From NCBI GenBank assembly GCA_900543155.1, contig UQQN01000001.1, forward strand, positions 1-62,465: a stretch of 62,465 bases of DNA, read 5' to 3'. The position numbers and the translations under genes are program-made. Positions 45,075-57,300 of the stretch are shown piece by piece (position 1 is the stretch's first letter; the number at the start of each line of letters is the position of its first letter). The stretch is from an uncultured Prevotella sp. Its GTDB lineage: Bacteria > Bacteroidota > Bacteroidia > Bacteroidales > Bacteroidaceae. Below the pieces are notes generated by a model. The model did not search any database. It was not told the origin of the DNA and saw only the letters and a program-made list of their open reading frames with translations.

Positions 45075-45117
45075 AAAAAACGGCGGAGCCTCAACCCGAG
45101 AGTTGTGCTCCGCCGTT
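45075..45117 (-). terminator. Terminator of the beta-galactosidase gene
   Basis: AACGGCGGAGC (45079-45089) pairs with GCTCCGCCGTT (45107-45117), 11 perfect pairs; six T follow on the minus strand. Confidence 0.92.
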
Positions 45118-45155
45118 ATTAGCGTGATAGAGACTTTATGTTCTATGTAAATGTG

Positions 45156-48100
45156 TTACTTGAAAATTTTGTGGACACGATGTCCTGAAGGAGCATCGAT
45201 AACCACGAGATAAGAACCACGAGGCTGACCTGCCAACGACAATGTCAACTGAGATGTGGCAGTCGAAGCATGTGCTGAACCAAGGCGTACACCACCCACA
45301 TTAAAGAGAGCTACATTGGTACCTGCCTCAATGGCACCGCTCACTGTGAGTTGTTCGTCATTATGAGCCACACGGAGTGATTCGGTCGCATTGGCTACGG
45401 GCTTCACACCCACTGTTGTACTATCGAATGGTGTAGTTGTGAAACGCAAGGTGTAGCCATAAGTGCCACTTGTGGGAACAAAGTACTTGCTTGTGGTGAG
45501 CTGACCACAGCTGCCCGAACCAAGACCACGTTGCATGTAATCGAAGTGTGCATAAATGCGACGTTTGCTAATGTCGGTATTCAAATTAAGTTCCCAATTA
45601 TGTGAAGCTGCCTTAAGTTGCTGATCGCTCCAATAGAGTGTAGAGAACGCTACTTGACCTTCTCCCTCAATCTTGATGCTGTTACCAATGGTATCAGCTA
45701 ATATGAGTTCGCGCATATCTTCGCGGTTACCCATAGACTGCGGACGGAGATAGTATTCGTTCATATCCCACACTGTTGAAGTATAACGGCCGAGGTAAGC
45801 ACCTGTCTTGCGGTCTACATAGTTTTCTAGCGGACCACGTGCATAGTATGTAACATTGCTAAATGCACCAGGGAAAAGCATTTGCATACCCAAACGACGG
45901 ATAGCACGGTCGTAGGCTGTTTGTGTGTTTTGGGGAGTAAACTGCGTATTGAGGTCTACGGTACCATTTGCATAAACGGTGTAAACAAATACGTAGTTTG
46001 CCCATGTGCCTGTTCCTTTCACTGTAGCTGTGGCACTCATGCCATCATCGGCAAGTTTGAAGCTTGCACTGTGAGCTGTGATGCCATTGCTCTGGTCGTA
46101 ACTAGGATCACCACCATAAGGTGCATCGTTTTCAATCCAACGATAATTTTCGTATTCAGGACCTACTTCAGCAACCTTCACACCATTTTGTTTCCACTCT
46201 GCAATAGCGCCTGTGCTGTTGTAAAGTGCAAGGGTTACTTTATCGTTAGAGATAGTAGTCTTGCCACCCTCGTTAATAAGTGTGAGTTTTGCATCAGAAT
46301 CCTCAGCCTTGATTGTTGCAAGTTTAGCATTGCGCTCGGCAACAGTAAACTGAGCTGCTGCCACACTGTAGTTAGCTTCGGCATACGAAGTTGCTGCGGG
46401 ATTGAGCACTGAGAAGTTGATGAGGACTTCCTTGCCTTCAGCCTTAGCTTCTGTGAGGTCATAAGTAACAGGGATGCTAACTTTCTGTGAGGCTGTAGGA
46501 GCCATAGCAGGGAGTGTTACATCGTAGCTTGCTACCTGAGTACCATTAACCAAAAGGTTGGCACGAAGGATGTAACCTTCGAGGTTTGTAAAGTCGTATG
46601 CGTTCTTAAGAGTGAGCTGATTAGTGGCAGCATCGAACTTTTCGAACTTCACATATTGATATGCGCCCTTAACTTCGTCAAGCTTTGCGCTCCATGTGCG
46701 GTTGGCACAGATTACACCATTGTTCACAAAGTTGCCTTGGTGAGGTGCATTCGGCCAGTCGTAACCTGTGCGGTACTTGGGGAAGCCGTTTTCAGTGAGT
46801 TTGCCATTCTTTTGATCGTCGTATGAAACGATAGACTGGTCAACCCAGTCCCAAATGCAACCACCAATACCATACTTACTGCTTTCGATAGCATCCATAT
46901 AGTCTTTTAAGCTACCAAGTGAGTTACCCATAGCATGGTCGAACTCACACATAAAGTAGGGTTGCTGTGCCCAGTTGTTATTTGCCTCTGACTGAAGGGG
47001 CTTTTCGTTACCCTCGATTGAAGGATACATTTGGCTCCAAAGTTCAGTGGCTTTGTCACTGCGTGCATTGGTTGAACCTTCGTAATGGATAATGCGGTTG
47101 TCGAGACTCTTGATGTAAGCGAACTCTGCATCGTGGTTGTCGCCATAACCGCTTTCGTTACCCATACTCCAGAAGATTACACTGGGGTTATTGCGATCGC
47201 GAAGTACCATACGACCTGCACGGTCGAGGTAAACAGGACGCCATGAGGGATAGTTTGAGATACCGGTTGAACGGTTACTCTTGTTGTTGTCCATCCAGTT
47301 TTTGTGGCACTCAATGTCAGCTTCATCCATTACGTAAAGTCCATAGTAGTCGAACATAGCGTTCATCTTGGCCTGACGAGGATAGTGACTGGTGCGCACA
47401 GTGTTGACGTTAGCCAACTTCATAAGTTGGATGTCCTTGAGCATAGTTTCAACATCGATGGTACGACCCTTGAGGGGGTGAGTATCTTGGGTATTAACAC
47501 CCTTGAAATATACTTGCTTACCATTGATGTAAACACGGTGATCGTCTGAAGGTATTTCGATGTGACGGAAACCGTACTTGGTAGCGAAGGCTTCTTCTTC
47601 CTTACCTGTTGCATCAAGCTGAGCTACCTCGACAGTGTAGAGGTTAGGGTGCTCAGCACTCCAAAGTTGAAGGTCTGAAAGATTATCGAAAGTAACATTC
47701 TGAACCAACTCATTAGCAGTGTCGGCTGTAAAGTCGAACTTAGCAGTTTGCTCAGCTACTTGTGTACCATTGGGAGCAATGAGACGCACGCGAACTTGCT
47801 TGCTTACGGGCTGACCCTCCTTATTGTTAACAGTGAGAGCTACATTCATGCTACCGCTCTTATAACCATTTTCGGCATTGAGATTTGCGGTAATGTAGTG
47901 ATCGCGCACGTAGGTCTTAGGAGTTGCGAAGAGGTAAACATCACGATGTATACCACTCATGTGCCAACAGTCCTGACCTTCAAGGTATGAACCATCGGTG
48001 AAACGGAATACTTGTACGCTGATATTGTTTTCACCCTTGCGAACATAGGGAGTTACATCGAATTCAGCATCGTTATTGGCTCCTTGAGTGTAGCCAACCT

Positions 48101-49571
48101 TCTGACCATTAATCCATACGTAGGCACCACTATAGATACCATCGAAGTGGAGGAAAATGCGTTCGCCATCCCAATTTTCAGGAAGTGTGAAGTCGCGACG
48201 GAGTGAACTTACTGAATTGTAGAGGTTCGGCTTCATGCCAATATAAGGCGGGTTGTCGTAGAAGGGGTATTCTACATTTACATACCAAGGATCGCCATAA
48301 CCTTGCATTTCAACACATGAGGGAACAGGGATTTCACTCCATGCTGAAACGTCTACGGAATTGCCATAGAAGTCTTCTTCGCCTGGACGTTGTGAGGGAT
48401 CCTTCACGAAGTTGATTTTCCATGTTCCGTTAAGGGTCATGTAGCGGCTACTCTTTGAATCAAGCCAAGGCTTTGCATAACGATCGGTATCGGCACGGAG
48501 GTCTGCTGTATTGGCATAAGGGAGGTAAGTGGCGTGACCAGCTTCCTTATTGATGCCATATACACGCTCGTTTTCCCAATCGTTTTTAAGAATTACGGGC
48601 GACTTGGCTGCAGTGAGAGTGAAATAGGTACTTTCGTCAGCAGCATCTTCAACCATCTTAGTGTCACCCTTTTCGTCGGCTGACATGTAGTAAGGCACCT
48701 CGTTGTAAACATACTTCAGCTGATAAACGCCTTCTTGACCTTCAACGCTTTCTATATATACTTGCTGATTGACGTTCTTGGCTTCGAGTGTATACTGTAA
48801 GGGAATTTTATTGCCGTTTAGACCAGCATCTACAGCATAACCTAAAACCTCGTTGTAAAGAACTTTAGCACTCTTGTCTTTCCAACCGTCTTTATAACTA
48901 ACGCTGCGATATTGCCAAAGCTGACCAGCCTTACCACTAACGTAAGGCTCGGTGTAAAGAAGGGCTGCTTTTTCATTGCTTCCCTTATTACTGAGTACTT
49001 GACCATTGCTCTTGTTTTTGAACACGTAGGTTTGGTGAGGAATAAGAGAGGTAGTAACCTTGTCTGTAGACTCAAAACGGAAATAGGTGTTTTTGTCTTT
49101 TTTATTTTGGTCCATGTAGATGGTGCCATCTTCACGAACTGTGAGCACACGATCTGAACCACTTGAAAGAATTTGGTACACACCCTCCAAGCCTTCTACT
49201 TCTTGAATCAAGAATTGCTGGTTGGCATTGGTAGGGTCACCCTCCCACTGAAGGAGATGATAATCTTTACCAGGAGCCATGTCAATGCCCATACCATAAT
49301 TGGGATTGTAGAAGGCATAAAGATCTGGTTCTTCAGCGTCTACACGCACCAAAACCCAATCTTGACCTTGGGCTGATTTGTCGAGATCGTCCATCTGCAA
49401 GAAGGTGTCGTGCTCGGCATTGTTACCATTACTCAAGGCTTTTCCTGTAACGGTACTAACAATGCGCAACAATACACCTGGCTGTTCAATGCTGGTGGCA
49501 TGCACAAAATTGCACGACAACAACATTACTAAGCCAAGCAGCAGACTGCGAAACTTGTTGAACTTTGTCAT
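45156..49571 (-). CDS. Secreted GH2 beta-galactosidase with N-terminal ricin-like domains
   Basis: 1471 residues. Signal peptide 1-25. Residues ~28-360 are lectin-like beta-trefoil repeats (GVLLRIVSTVTGKALSNGNN, GVYQILSSGSDRVLTVREDG, QLWQYRS). From ~365: GH2 sugar-binding domain, Ig-like domain, TIM barrel and a LacZ-type beta-sandwich. Acid/base Glu806 in GNESGYG and nucleophile Glu876 in CEFDHAMGNS match LacZ GNESG and CEYAHAMGNS. The C-terminal ~70 residues (VALFNVGGVRLGS ... GHRVHKIFK) look like a type IX secretion signal. It probably cleaves beta-galactosides of host or dietary glycans outside the cell. Single gene with own promoter and terminator. Confidence 0.92.
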   Translation of the reverse strand: MTKFNKFRSLLLGLVMLLSCNFVHATSIEQPGVLLRIVSTVTGKALSNGNNAEHDTFLQMDDLDKSAQGQDWVLVRVDAEEPDLYAFYNPNYGMGIDMAPGKDYHLLQWEGDPTNANQQFLIQEVEGLEGVYQILSSGSDRVLTVREDGTIYMDQNKKDKNTYFRFESTDKVTTSLIPHQTYVFKNKSNGQVLSNKGSNEKAALLYTEPYVSGKAGQLWQYRSVSYKDGWKDKSAKVLYNEVLGYAVDAGLNGNKIPLQYTLEAKNVNQQVYIESVEGQEGVYQLKYVYNEVPYYMSADEKGDTKMVEDAADESTYFTLTAAKSPVILKNDWENERVYGINKEAGHATYLPYANTADLRADTDRYAKPWLDSKSSRYMTLNGTWKINFVKDPSQRPGEEDFYGNSVDVSAWSEIPVPSCVEMQGYGDPWYVNVEYPFYDNPPYIGMKPNLYNSVSSLRRDFTLPENWDGERIFLHFDGIYSGAYVWINGQKVGYTQGANNDAEFDVTPYVRKGENNISVQVFRFTDGSYLEGQDCWHMSGIHRDVYLFATPKTYVRDHYITANLNAENGYKSGSMNVALTVNNKEGQPVSKQVRVRLIAPNGTQVAEQTAKFDFTADTANELVQNVTFDNLSDLQLWSAEHPNLYTVEVAQLDATGKEEEAFATKYGFRHIEIPSDDHRVYINGKQVYFKGVNTQDTHPLKGRTIDVETMLKDIQLMKLANVNTVRTSHYPRQAKMNAMFDYYGLYVMDEADIECHKNWMDNNKSNRSTGISNYPSWRPVYLDRAGRMVLRDRNNPSVIFWSMGNESGYGDNHDAEFAYIKSLDNRIIHYEGSTNARSDKATELWSQMYPSIEGNEKPLQSEANNNWAQQPYFMCEFDHAMGNSLGSLKDYMDAIESSKYGIGGCIWDWVDQSIVSYDDQKNGKLTENGFPKYRTGYDWPNAPHQGNFVNNGVICANRTWSAKLDEVKGAYQYVKFEKFDAATNQLTLKNAYDFTNLEGYILRANLLVNGTQVASYDVTLPAMAPTASQKVSIPVTYDLTEAKAEGKEVLINFSVLNPAATSYAEANYSVAAAQFTVAERNAKLATIKAEDSDAKLTLINEGGKTTISNDKVTLALYNSTGAIAEWKQNGVKVAEVGPEYENYRWIENDAPYGGDPSYDQSNGITAHSASFKLADDGMSATATVKGTGTWANYVFVYTVYANGTVDLNTQFTPQNTQTAYDRAIRRLGMQMLFPGAFSNVTYYARGPLENYVDRKTGAYLGRYTSTVWDMNEYYLRPQSMGNREDMRELILADTIGNSIKIEGEGQVAFSTLYWSDQQLKAASHNWELNLNTDISKRRIYAHFDYMQRGLGSGSCGQLTTSKYFVPTSGTYGYTLRFTTTPFDSTTVGVKPVANATESLRVAHNDEQLTVSGAIEAGTNVALFNVGGVRLGSAHASTATSQLTLSLAGQPRGSYLVVIDAPSGHRVHKIFK

Positions 49572-49679
49572 ACTTTAATGTAATTGTTTGATGAATTTAA
49601 GGATTTTCAATGTGATATGGAAACGCAAAGTCATATTGTATTGCAATTAATTTGCTACAAAACGACACAATCTCCGTGG

Positions 49680-49687
49680 CAAATTTA
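49680..49687 (-). promoter_or_regulatory. -7 box TAAATTTG of the beta-galactosidase gene
   Basis: Minus-strand TAAATTTG, giving a leader of about 100 bases. No TTTG at -33. The rest of 49572-49889 holds the rpoC terminator and no gene. Confidence 0.55.
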
Positions 49688-49794
49688 CGAATAATATCTA
49701 TCTATTCCGAAATAAAGAGGACACAAAATGTTTTTTTTAACTCAAAAACCCTTCATTTCGATTTTTGATACTCATTTACACTGAATTTAAGTCC

Positions 49795-49840
49795 AAAAAA
49801 TCCCATCAACAAGTAAAAACTCATTGATGGGATTTTTTTA
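49795..49840 (-). terminator. Terminator of the rpoBC operon
   Basis: AAAAAATCCCATCAAC pairs with TTGATGGGATTTTTT around an 11-base loop; T-run on the minus strand. Confidence 0.9.
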
Positions 49841-49889
49841 AAAAACAATTTTCGCCTTTAACTAATGTAAAGGGAAGGATATCTTCATT

Positions 49890-52800
49890 TTAGGCTTCGT
49901 TTGCCTTTTCTGCTTGAGCACGTTCGTACTCTTCACGATCGGCAACAATAAGACGGCTGAACTCGCGTAAACCTGTACCAGCAGGGATGAGGTGACCGCA
50001 AATTACGTTCTCCTTCATACCTTCGAGGTAGTCGGTCTTTCCGCTGATAGCAGCTTCGTTAAGAACCTTAGTGGTTTCCTGGAACGATGCAGCCGACATG
50101 AAGCTCTTTGTCTGCAAGGCGGCACGAGTGATACCCTGAAGAATCTGGGTTGAAGTAGCAGCCATAGCATCACGAACCTTGACGAGCTTAAGATCACGAC
50201 GCTTAAGTTGTGAGTTCTCATCACGAAGCTTACGAGCAGTGACAATCATACCCTTCTTCATTGTTTCGCTATCACCAGCATCGATAACAACCTTCTTACC
50301 CCAGATGCGATCGTTCTCTTCAGCAAAGTCGAGTTTATCAACAATCTGTTGTTCAAGGAAGTGAGTATCGCCAGGTTCATTGATTTGAACCTTACGCATC
50401 ATCTGACGTACAATAACTTCGAAGTGCTTATCGTTAATCTTTACACCCTGAAGACGGTATACGTCCTGAACCTCATTAACAATGTACTCTTGCACAGCGG
50501 TGGGACCCTTGATAGCAAGAATATCACCTGGAGTGATTGAACCATCTGAAAGCGGTGTACCAGCACGAACGAAGTCGTTCTCCTGTACAAGAATTTGCTT
50601 TGACAGAGGTACGAGATACTTCTTAACTTCACCGAGCTTAGAAGTTACAATGATTTCGCGGTTACCACGCTTCACATTACCCATGCTAATCTCACCATCG
50701 ATTTCACTAACCACAGCGGGATTGCTCGGGTTACGTGCTTCGAACAATTCGGTTACACGAGGAAGACCACCGGTAATATCTCCCGCCTTACCTACTACAC
50801 GAGGAATCTTAACGAGAATATCACCTGCCTTAAGTTCCTGACCATCTTCTACTACGATGTGACCATTGATGGGGAAACTATAAGTGCGGATAACGTCGCC
50901 ATTTTCACCAAGAATGTGACAGTTAGGCACATGGCTCTTGTCCTTAGACTCAATAACGATGCGTTCACGAAGACCTGTTGCCTCATCTTCTTCAACACGG
51001 AAGCTGATACCTTCGGTAACATTTTCGAATTGTACCTTACCCGCATTTTCTGTAACGATTACAGCATTGAAGGGGTCCCACTTCGCAATAACGGTATCCT
51101 TGTCAACATGTTGACCTTCGCTTACGAAGAGTTGCGAACCATAAGGTACGTTTTGGTTAGACAGTACAATACCAGTATTTTCATCGATAAAACGTACTTC
51201 TGCCAAACGACCTACTACAATCTTACATTCCTTGCCTTCTTCATCGTGAGTATCTACGGTACGGAGTTCGTCGAACTCTACGCGACAATCGCTCTTAGCC
51301 TTAATTGTAGCATTGGCAGCAGCATTCGATGCAATACCACCGGCGTGGAATGTACGAAGTGTAAGCTGAGTACCAGGCTCACCAATTGACTGAGCGGCAA
51401 TAACACCTACTGCTTCACCCTTCTGTACCATACGGCTAGTAGCAAGGTTACGACCATAACACTTCATGCAGACACCATGCCTGCTCTCGCAAGTGAGTAC
51501 CGAACGAATTTCAACACTCTCGATGGGTGAAGCTTCAATTTCGGCTGCAATGGGTTCGGTGATTTCTTCGCCAGCAGCAACAATCAATTTGCCAGTGGTA
51601 GGATTGATAATATCGTGAACAGATACACGACCCAAGATACGCTCTGACAATGAAGAAATAATTTCGTCACCATCCTTGAGAGCGCTACATACAAGACCAC
51701 GGAGTGTACCACAATCTTCTTCGTTGATGATTACGTCGTGCGAAACGTCAACAAGACGACGAGTAAGGTAACCAGCATCGGCAGTCTTCAAAGCGGTATC
51801 AGCCAAACCCTTACGAGCACCGTGGGTTGAGATAAAGTACTCAAGCACTGACATACCCTCTTTGAAGTTTGAAAGAATCGGGTTTTCAATAATCTGCGCA
51901 CCTTCAGCACCAGCCTTTTGAGGTTTAGCCATCAAACCACGCATACCTGCAAGCTGTGCAATCTGATCGGCAGAACCACGGGCACCCGAGTCAAGCATCA
52001 TGAACACCGCATTGAAACCTTGGTCGGCTTCAGTCATCTGCTTCATCAAGGTCTTCTTGATGTCGGTATTTACGTGAGTCCAAGTATCAATTACCTGGTT
52101 GTAACGTTCGTTGTCGGTAATGAAACCCATGTTATAGTTCATGGTGATTTGCTCTACCTCCTCGTTACCACGTTTCACGATATCAGCCTTCTCTGCAGGG
52201 ATGATGATATCACCCAAGTTGAACGAAAGACCACCTTCATATGCCTTACGATAACCAAGATTCTTAATGCCATCAAGGAACTCGCATGCACGAGCCATAC
52301 CTACAGTCTTAATTACCTTTGAAATGATATCACGCAAGGATTTCTTGGCTACTACACAGTTGATAAAGCCACACTCTTCAGGAATAATGCCATTGACAAT
52401 AACACGACCCACTGAAGTTTCTACGAGATGCTTAACTTTTGCACCGCGCTCATCGATATCGTCAACCATGACCTTAACAGGAGCATGTACGTCTACACGA
52501 CGCTCGTTGAAAGCGATGAGGGCTTCTTCAGGACCATAGAATGTAAGACCTGAACCCTTGGCTCCGGGACGGAGCTTGGTAATATAGTAGAGACCAAGCA
52601 CCATATCCTGTGAAGGAACGGTGATAGGTGCACCATTGGCAGGGTTAAGAATGTTGTGACTTTGAAGCATCAACATCTGGGCTTCGAGTACGGCTTCATT
52701 GCTCAAGGGAAGGTGAACCGCCATCTGGTCACCGTCAAAGTCGGCGTTGAACGCTGTACATGCCAACGGGTGAAGCTGAATGGCTTTACCTTCGATCATC

Positions 52801-54152
52801 TTGGGTTGGAAAGCCTGAATACCAAGACGGTGAAGAGTCGGCGCACGGTTGAGGAGCACAGGGTGTCCCTTCATTACGTGTTCAAGAATATCCCAAATAA
52901 TTGGTTCGCGACGGTCTACAATCTTCTTGGCGCTCTTTACAGTCTTCACGATACCGCGCTCAATGAGCTTACGAATAATGAATGGCTTATAAAGTTCGGC
53001 TGCCATCAACTTAGGCAAACCGCATTCGCCCATCTTTAATTCAGGACCTACAACGATTACCGAACGAGCAGAATAGTCGACACGCTTACCGAGCAAGTTC
53101 TGACGGAAACGACCTGCCTTACCCTTCAATGAGTCAGAAAGTGACTTAAGGGGACGGTTGCTATCGCTCTTAACAGCAGAAGACTTACGTGAGTTGTCAA
53201 AGAGACTATCAACAGACTCTTGCAACATACGCTTTTCGTTACGAAGAATTACCTCAGGTGCCTTGATTTCGAGCAAACGCTTCAAACGATTGTTACGAAT
53301 GAGTACACGACGATAGAGGTCGTTCAAATCGGAAGTGGCAAAACGACCACCATCCAAAGGTACAAGAGGACGCAAATCGGGAGGAGTGACAGGGATAACC
53401 TTCATAATCATCCACTCGGGTTTGTTGCGGTCGCGACTTGTACGGAACGATTCTACAACCTGCAAACGCTTCAATGCTTCGTTCTTGCGTTGTACAGAAG
53501 ATGAAGAGTTAGCACGGTCACGCAACTCATATGAAAGGCTATCAAGATCGATACGCTTCAAGAGTTCGTAAACAGCCTCGGCACCCATCTTTGCAATGAA
53601 CTTGTTGGGATCAGAATCCTCAAGATATTGATTTTCCTTGGGGAGCTTCTGCAACAATTCAAGGTATTCGTCCTCGTTAAGGAGTGCATTTTGCTCTACA
53701 TCATCAGCCAACACACCTTGCTGAATAACAACGTAGCGCTCGTAATATATAATTTGATCGAGTTGCTTGGTGGGAATGCCCAACAAGTAACCAATTTTAT
53801 TAGGAAGTGAACGGAAGTACCAAATGTGAGCTACAGGCACAACCAATTGGATGTGACCAGCGCGTTCACGACGTACCTTCTTTTCTGTAACCTCTACACC
53901 ACAACGGTCGCAAACGATACCTTTGTAACGAATGCGCTTGTACTTACCACAGTGGCACTCGTAATCCTTTGTAGGACCGAAGATGCGCTCGCAGAACAAA
54001 CCGTCACGTTCGGGTTTGTAAGTACGGTAGTTGATAGTTTCGGGCTTCAACACCTCACCATACGAGTTTGCCATGATTTCTTCGGGCGAAGCCAAACCAA
54101 TGGTAATCTTCGTAAAGTTGTTCTTTATCTTGTTATCTCTTTTAAATGCCAT
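49890..54152 (-). CDS. rpoC: DNA-directed RNA polymerase subunit beta'
   Basis: 1420 residues. N-terminal zinc ribbon ([20 protein letters not shown]), active-site loop [14 protein letters not shown] with the three Asp that bind catalytic Mg, bridge helix region ([20 protein letters not shown]) and the second Cys cluster ([13 protein letters not shown]). Intact throughout. Separated from rpoB by an unusual 160-base AT-rich palindromic spacer. Confidence 0.98.
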   Translation of the reverse strand: MAFKRDNKIKNNFTKITIGLASPEEIMANSYGEVLKPETINYRTYKPERDGLFCERIFGPTKDYECHCGKYKRIRYKGIVCDRCGVEVTEKKVRRERAGHIQLVVPVAHIWYFRSLPNKIGYLLGIPTKQLDQIIYYERYVVIQQGVLADDVEQNALLNEDEYLELLQKLPKENQYLEDSDPNKFIAKMGAEAVYELLKRIDLDSLSYELRDRANSSSSVQRKNEALKRLQVVESFRTSRDRNKPEWMIMKVIPVTPPDLRPLVPLDGGRFATSDLNDLYRRVLIRNNRLKRLLEIKAPEVILRNEKRMLQESVDSLFDNSRKSSAVKSDSNRPLKSLSDSLKGKAGRFRQNLLGKRVDYSARSVIVVGPELKMGECGLPKLMAAELYKPFIIRKLIERGIVKTVKSAKKIVDRREPIIWDILEHVMKGHPVLLNRAPTLHRLGIQAFQPKMIEGKAIQLHPLACTAFNADFDGDQMAVHLPLSNEAVLEAQMLMLQSHNILNPANGAPITVPSQDMVLGLYYITKLRPGAKGSGLTFYGPEEALIAFNERRVDVHAPVKVMVDDIDERGAKVKHLVETSVGRVIVNGIIPEECGFINCVVAKKSLRDIISKVIKTVGMARACEFLDGIKNLGYRKAYEGGLSFNLGDIIIPAEKADIVKRGNEEVEQITMNYNMGFITDNERYNQVIDTWTHVNTDIKKTLMKQMTEADQGFNAVFMMLDSGARGSADQIAQLAGMRGLMAKPQKAGAEGAQIIENPILSNFKEGMSVLEYFISTHGARKGLADTALKTADAGYLTRRLVDVSHDVIINEEDCGTLRGLVCSALKDGDEIISSLSERILGRVSVHDIINPTTGKLIVAAGEEITEPIAAEIEASPIESVEIRSVLTCESRHGVCMKCYGRNLATSRMVQKGEAVGVIAAQSIGEPGTQLTLRTFHAGGIASNAAANATIKAKSDCRVEFDELRTVDTHDEEGKECKIVVGRLAEVRFIDENTGIVLSNQNVPYGSQLFVSEGQHVDKDTVIAKWDPFNAVIVTENAGKVQFENVTEGISFRVEEDEATGLRERIVIESKDKSHVPNCHILGENGDVIRTYSFPINGHIVVEDGQELKAGDILVKIPRVVGKAGDITGGLPRVTELFEARNPSNPAVVSEIDGEISMGNVKRGNREIIVTSKLGEVKKYLVPLSKQILVQENDFVRAGTPLSDGSITPGDILAIKGPTAVQEYIVNEVQDVYRLQGVKINDKHFEVIVRQMMRKVQINEPGDTHFLEQQIVDKLDFAEENDRIWGKKVVIDAGDSETMKKGMIVTARKLRDENSQLKRRDLKLVKVRDAMAATSTQILQGITRAALQTKSFMSAASFQETTKVLNEAAISGKTDYLEGMKENVICGHLIPAGTGLREFSRLIVADREEYERAQAEKANEA

Positions 54153-54188
54153 TTTTGAAAGGAATGAATGAGATTGGAAAAGTTGATA

Positions 54189-54310
54189 GTTTTATGAGTT
54201 TAGTGAGTTTCGCGAGTTTAATAAGTTTAGGAGTTTAATGAGTTTAGGAGTTACACGAACTCATTAAACTTAAACTCATTAAACTTATAAACTCTCATAA
54301 ACTTATAAAC
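54189..54310. repeat. Large imperfect palindrome between rpoB and rpoC
   Basis: Left arm 54189-54252 is built from GAGTTTA, AAGTTTA and GAGTTTAATG units; right arm 54258-54310 from their complements (CTCATTAAACTTAAACTCAT). The arms pair over about 40 of 53 bases around ACACG. Confidence 0.75.
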
Positions 54311-54316
54311 TTACTT

Positions 54317-57300
54317 TTAGTCGAGCGAGATGCTCAAGCCCAAACCACGGAGTTCGTGGAGCAATACGTTGAGCGATTCGGGGATGCCCGGTGTAGGCAT
54401 GGGATCACCCTTAACAATTGCTTCGTATGCCTTGGCACGACCAGTAACGTCGTCAGACTTGATGGTAAGGATTTCTTGAAGTACGTGCGATGCACCAAAG
54501 GCCTCAATGGCCCAAACTTCCATCTCACCAAAACGCTGACCACCAAACTGAGCTTTACCACCAAGAGGCTGTTGCGTAATAAGTGAGTACGGACCGATTG
54601 AACGGGCGTGCATCTTATCCTCAACCATGTGACCGAGTTTAAGCATGTAAGTAACACCCACTGTTGCCTTTTGGTCAAATGCCTCACCTGTAGCACCATC
54701 ATAAAGCTGAGTAGAGCAGTAACGGGGTAAACCAGCCTTATCAGTCCACTCGCAAAGGTCTTCGAGTTTTGCACCATCAAAAATGGGAGTTGCAAACTTC
54801 ACACCAAGCTTGCGACCTGCAGCACCAAGAACGGCTTCGAAAATCTGACCAATGTTCATACGCGAAGGCACACCCAACGGATTAAGCACGATATCTACAG
54901 GCGTACCATCTGCAAGGAACGGCATGTCTTCTTGACGTACCACCTTTGACACGATACCCTTGTTACCGTGACGACCTGCCATCTTATCGCCGACACCAAT
55001 CTTACGCTTTTTAGCAATGTAAACCTTAGCCTGCTGGATAATGCCAGAGGGAAGGTCATCACCAATAGTAATAGCAAACTTCTTGCGCTTGAGAATAGCA
55101 TCGAGTTGGTTGTACTTCTTCAAGTAATTAATTACCAACTGACGGATAAGTTTGTTAGCATGTGCATCATCAGTCCAATCGTGAAGCTCAACTGAAGTGT
55201 AGTCGAGTGCACTGAGCACAGCTTGGTTAAACTTGGTACCCTTTGCAATAACCTCAGAACCCACATTATCCTTAACACCCTGCGATTCTTTATCGCTGAT
55301 GAGAGAAAGAAGTTTGTTGATCATGATTTCCTTCAATTCCTCTGCATCCTTAACGAAGTCATCGTCGAGTTTCTGCAAAGTAACCTTGTCGGCAGCCTTA
55401 GCGCTACGAGTTTTTTGCACACGAGCAAAGAGGCGCTTGTTGATAACCACACCAGCGAGTGAAGGATTGGCCTTGAGTGAAGCATCCTTTACATCACCAG
55501 CCTTGTCACCAAAGATGGCACGGAGCAACTTCTCTTCAGGAGTAGGATCGCTTTCGCCCTTCGGAGTAATCTTACCAATAAGAATATCACCAGGAGCTAC
55601 ACGAGCACCAATACGGATAATACCAGTTTCATCAAGATCCTTAGTAGCATCCTCGCTCACGTTAGGAATATCGTTGGTAAACTCTTCCATACCGCGCTTA
55701 GTTTCGCGCACTTCGAGTGAGTATTCGTCAACGTGAACAGAAGTAAGAATATCATCGCGCACCATACGTTCGTTGAGCACGATAGCATCCTCGTAGTTGT
55801 AACCCTTCCAAGGCATGTAAGCCACAAGGAGGTTGCGACCCAAAGCGAGTTCGCCATTCTCAGTGGCATAACCTTCAGTAAGGATATCACCCTTATGAAC
55901 CTTCTGTCCCTTTTCGCAAATAGGACGGAGGTCAATGGTCATATTTTGGTTAGTACGACGGAATTTAGGAATGTCGTACTCTTTGACATTTGAATCGAAG
56001 CTTACGAATTCTTCATCCTCGCTACGTTCATAAGCAATACGAATAGTAGTGGCATCAACATATTCAATCACACCTTCGCCTTCGGCAGTAATCATGGTGC
56101 GAGAGTCTTCACACACTTGCTTTTCGATGCCAGTACCCACAATAGGTGCCTCGCTACGAATAAGAGGAACAGCCTGGCGCATCATGTTCGATCCCATCAA
56201 TGCACGGTGAGCATCATCGTGTTCCAAGAAGGGAATGAGTGAGGCAGCGATTGAAGCAATCTGCTGAGGAGCCACGTCAATAAGTTCTACCTGTGAAGGC
56301 GGAACTACAGGATAATCTGCATCCTGACGACACTTAACTTTATCGCGAATAAATGAACCATCATCGTTAAGAGGCGCATTACCCTGACCGATAATCTTGC
56401 CTTCTTCTTCTTCGGCAGACAAGTAAACAATGTCATCGTTGTTGAGATTTACAACTGAATCTTCAACCTTACGATAAGGAGTTTCAATGAAGCCGAGGTC
56501 ATCAATCTTAGCATACACACAGAGTGAAGAGATAAGACCAATGTTAGGACCTTCAGGCGACTCAATAGGACAGAGACGACCATAGTGCGTGTAGTGAACG
56601 TCACGCACCTCGAAACCTGCACGCTCACGTGAAAGACCACCAGGACCGAGGGCTGAAAGACGACGCTTGTGCGTTACCTCTGCCAAGGGGTTTGTTTGGT
56701 CCATGAACTGTGACAAAGCGTTGGTACCAAAGAACGAGTTGATTACGCTCGAAATAGTCTTTGCATTAATCAAGTCGGTCGGAGTGAACACTTCATTGTC
56801 ACGCACATTCATACGCTCGCGAATTGTGCGACTCATACGTGCCAAACCAATAGCAAATTGGTTAGAAAGTTGTTCACCTACAGTACGTACACGACGATTG
56901 CTCAAGTGGTCAATATCATCGACAGTAGCCTTTGAGTTAATCAACTCTACAAGATACTTAATGATTTCGATGATATCCTCGCGAGTCAACACGCGTACAT
57001 CCATCTCGGTGCTGAGATTGAGCTTCTTGTTGATTCTATAACGACCAACTTCACCCAAGTCATAACGCTTCTCTGAGAAGAAAAGGTTATTAATAACCTC
57101 ACGAGCCGAAGCATCATCAGCAGGCTCCGCATTACGGAGCTGGCGATAGATATAATTAACAGCCTCCTGCTCAGAGTTTGAGGGGTCCTTCTGCAGCGTA
57201 TTGAAAATGATAGAATAGTCAGTACCTGTGCTCTGTTCAGGGTGAACAAGAATTGTCTGCACACCCGAAGAAAGAATAATGTCGGCTGTCTCTTCTGTGA

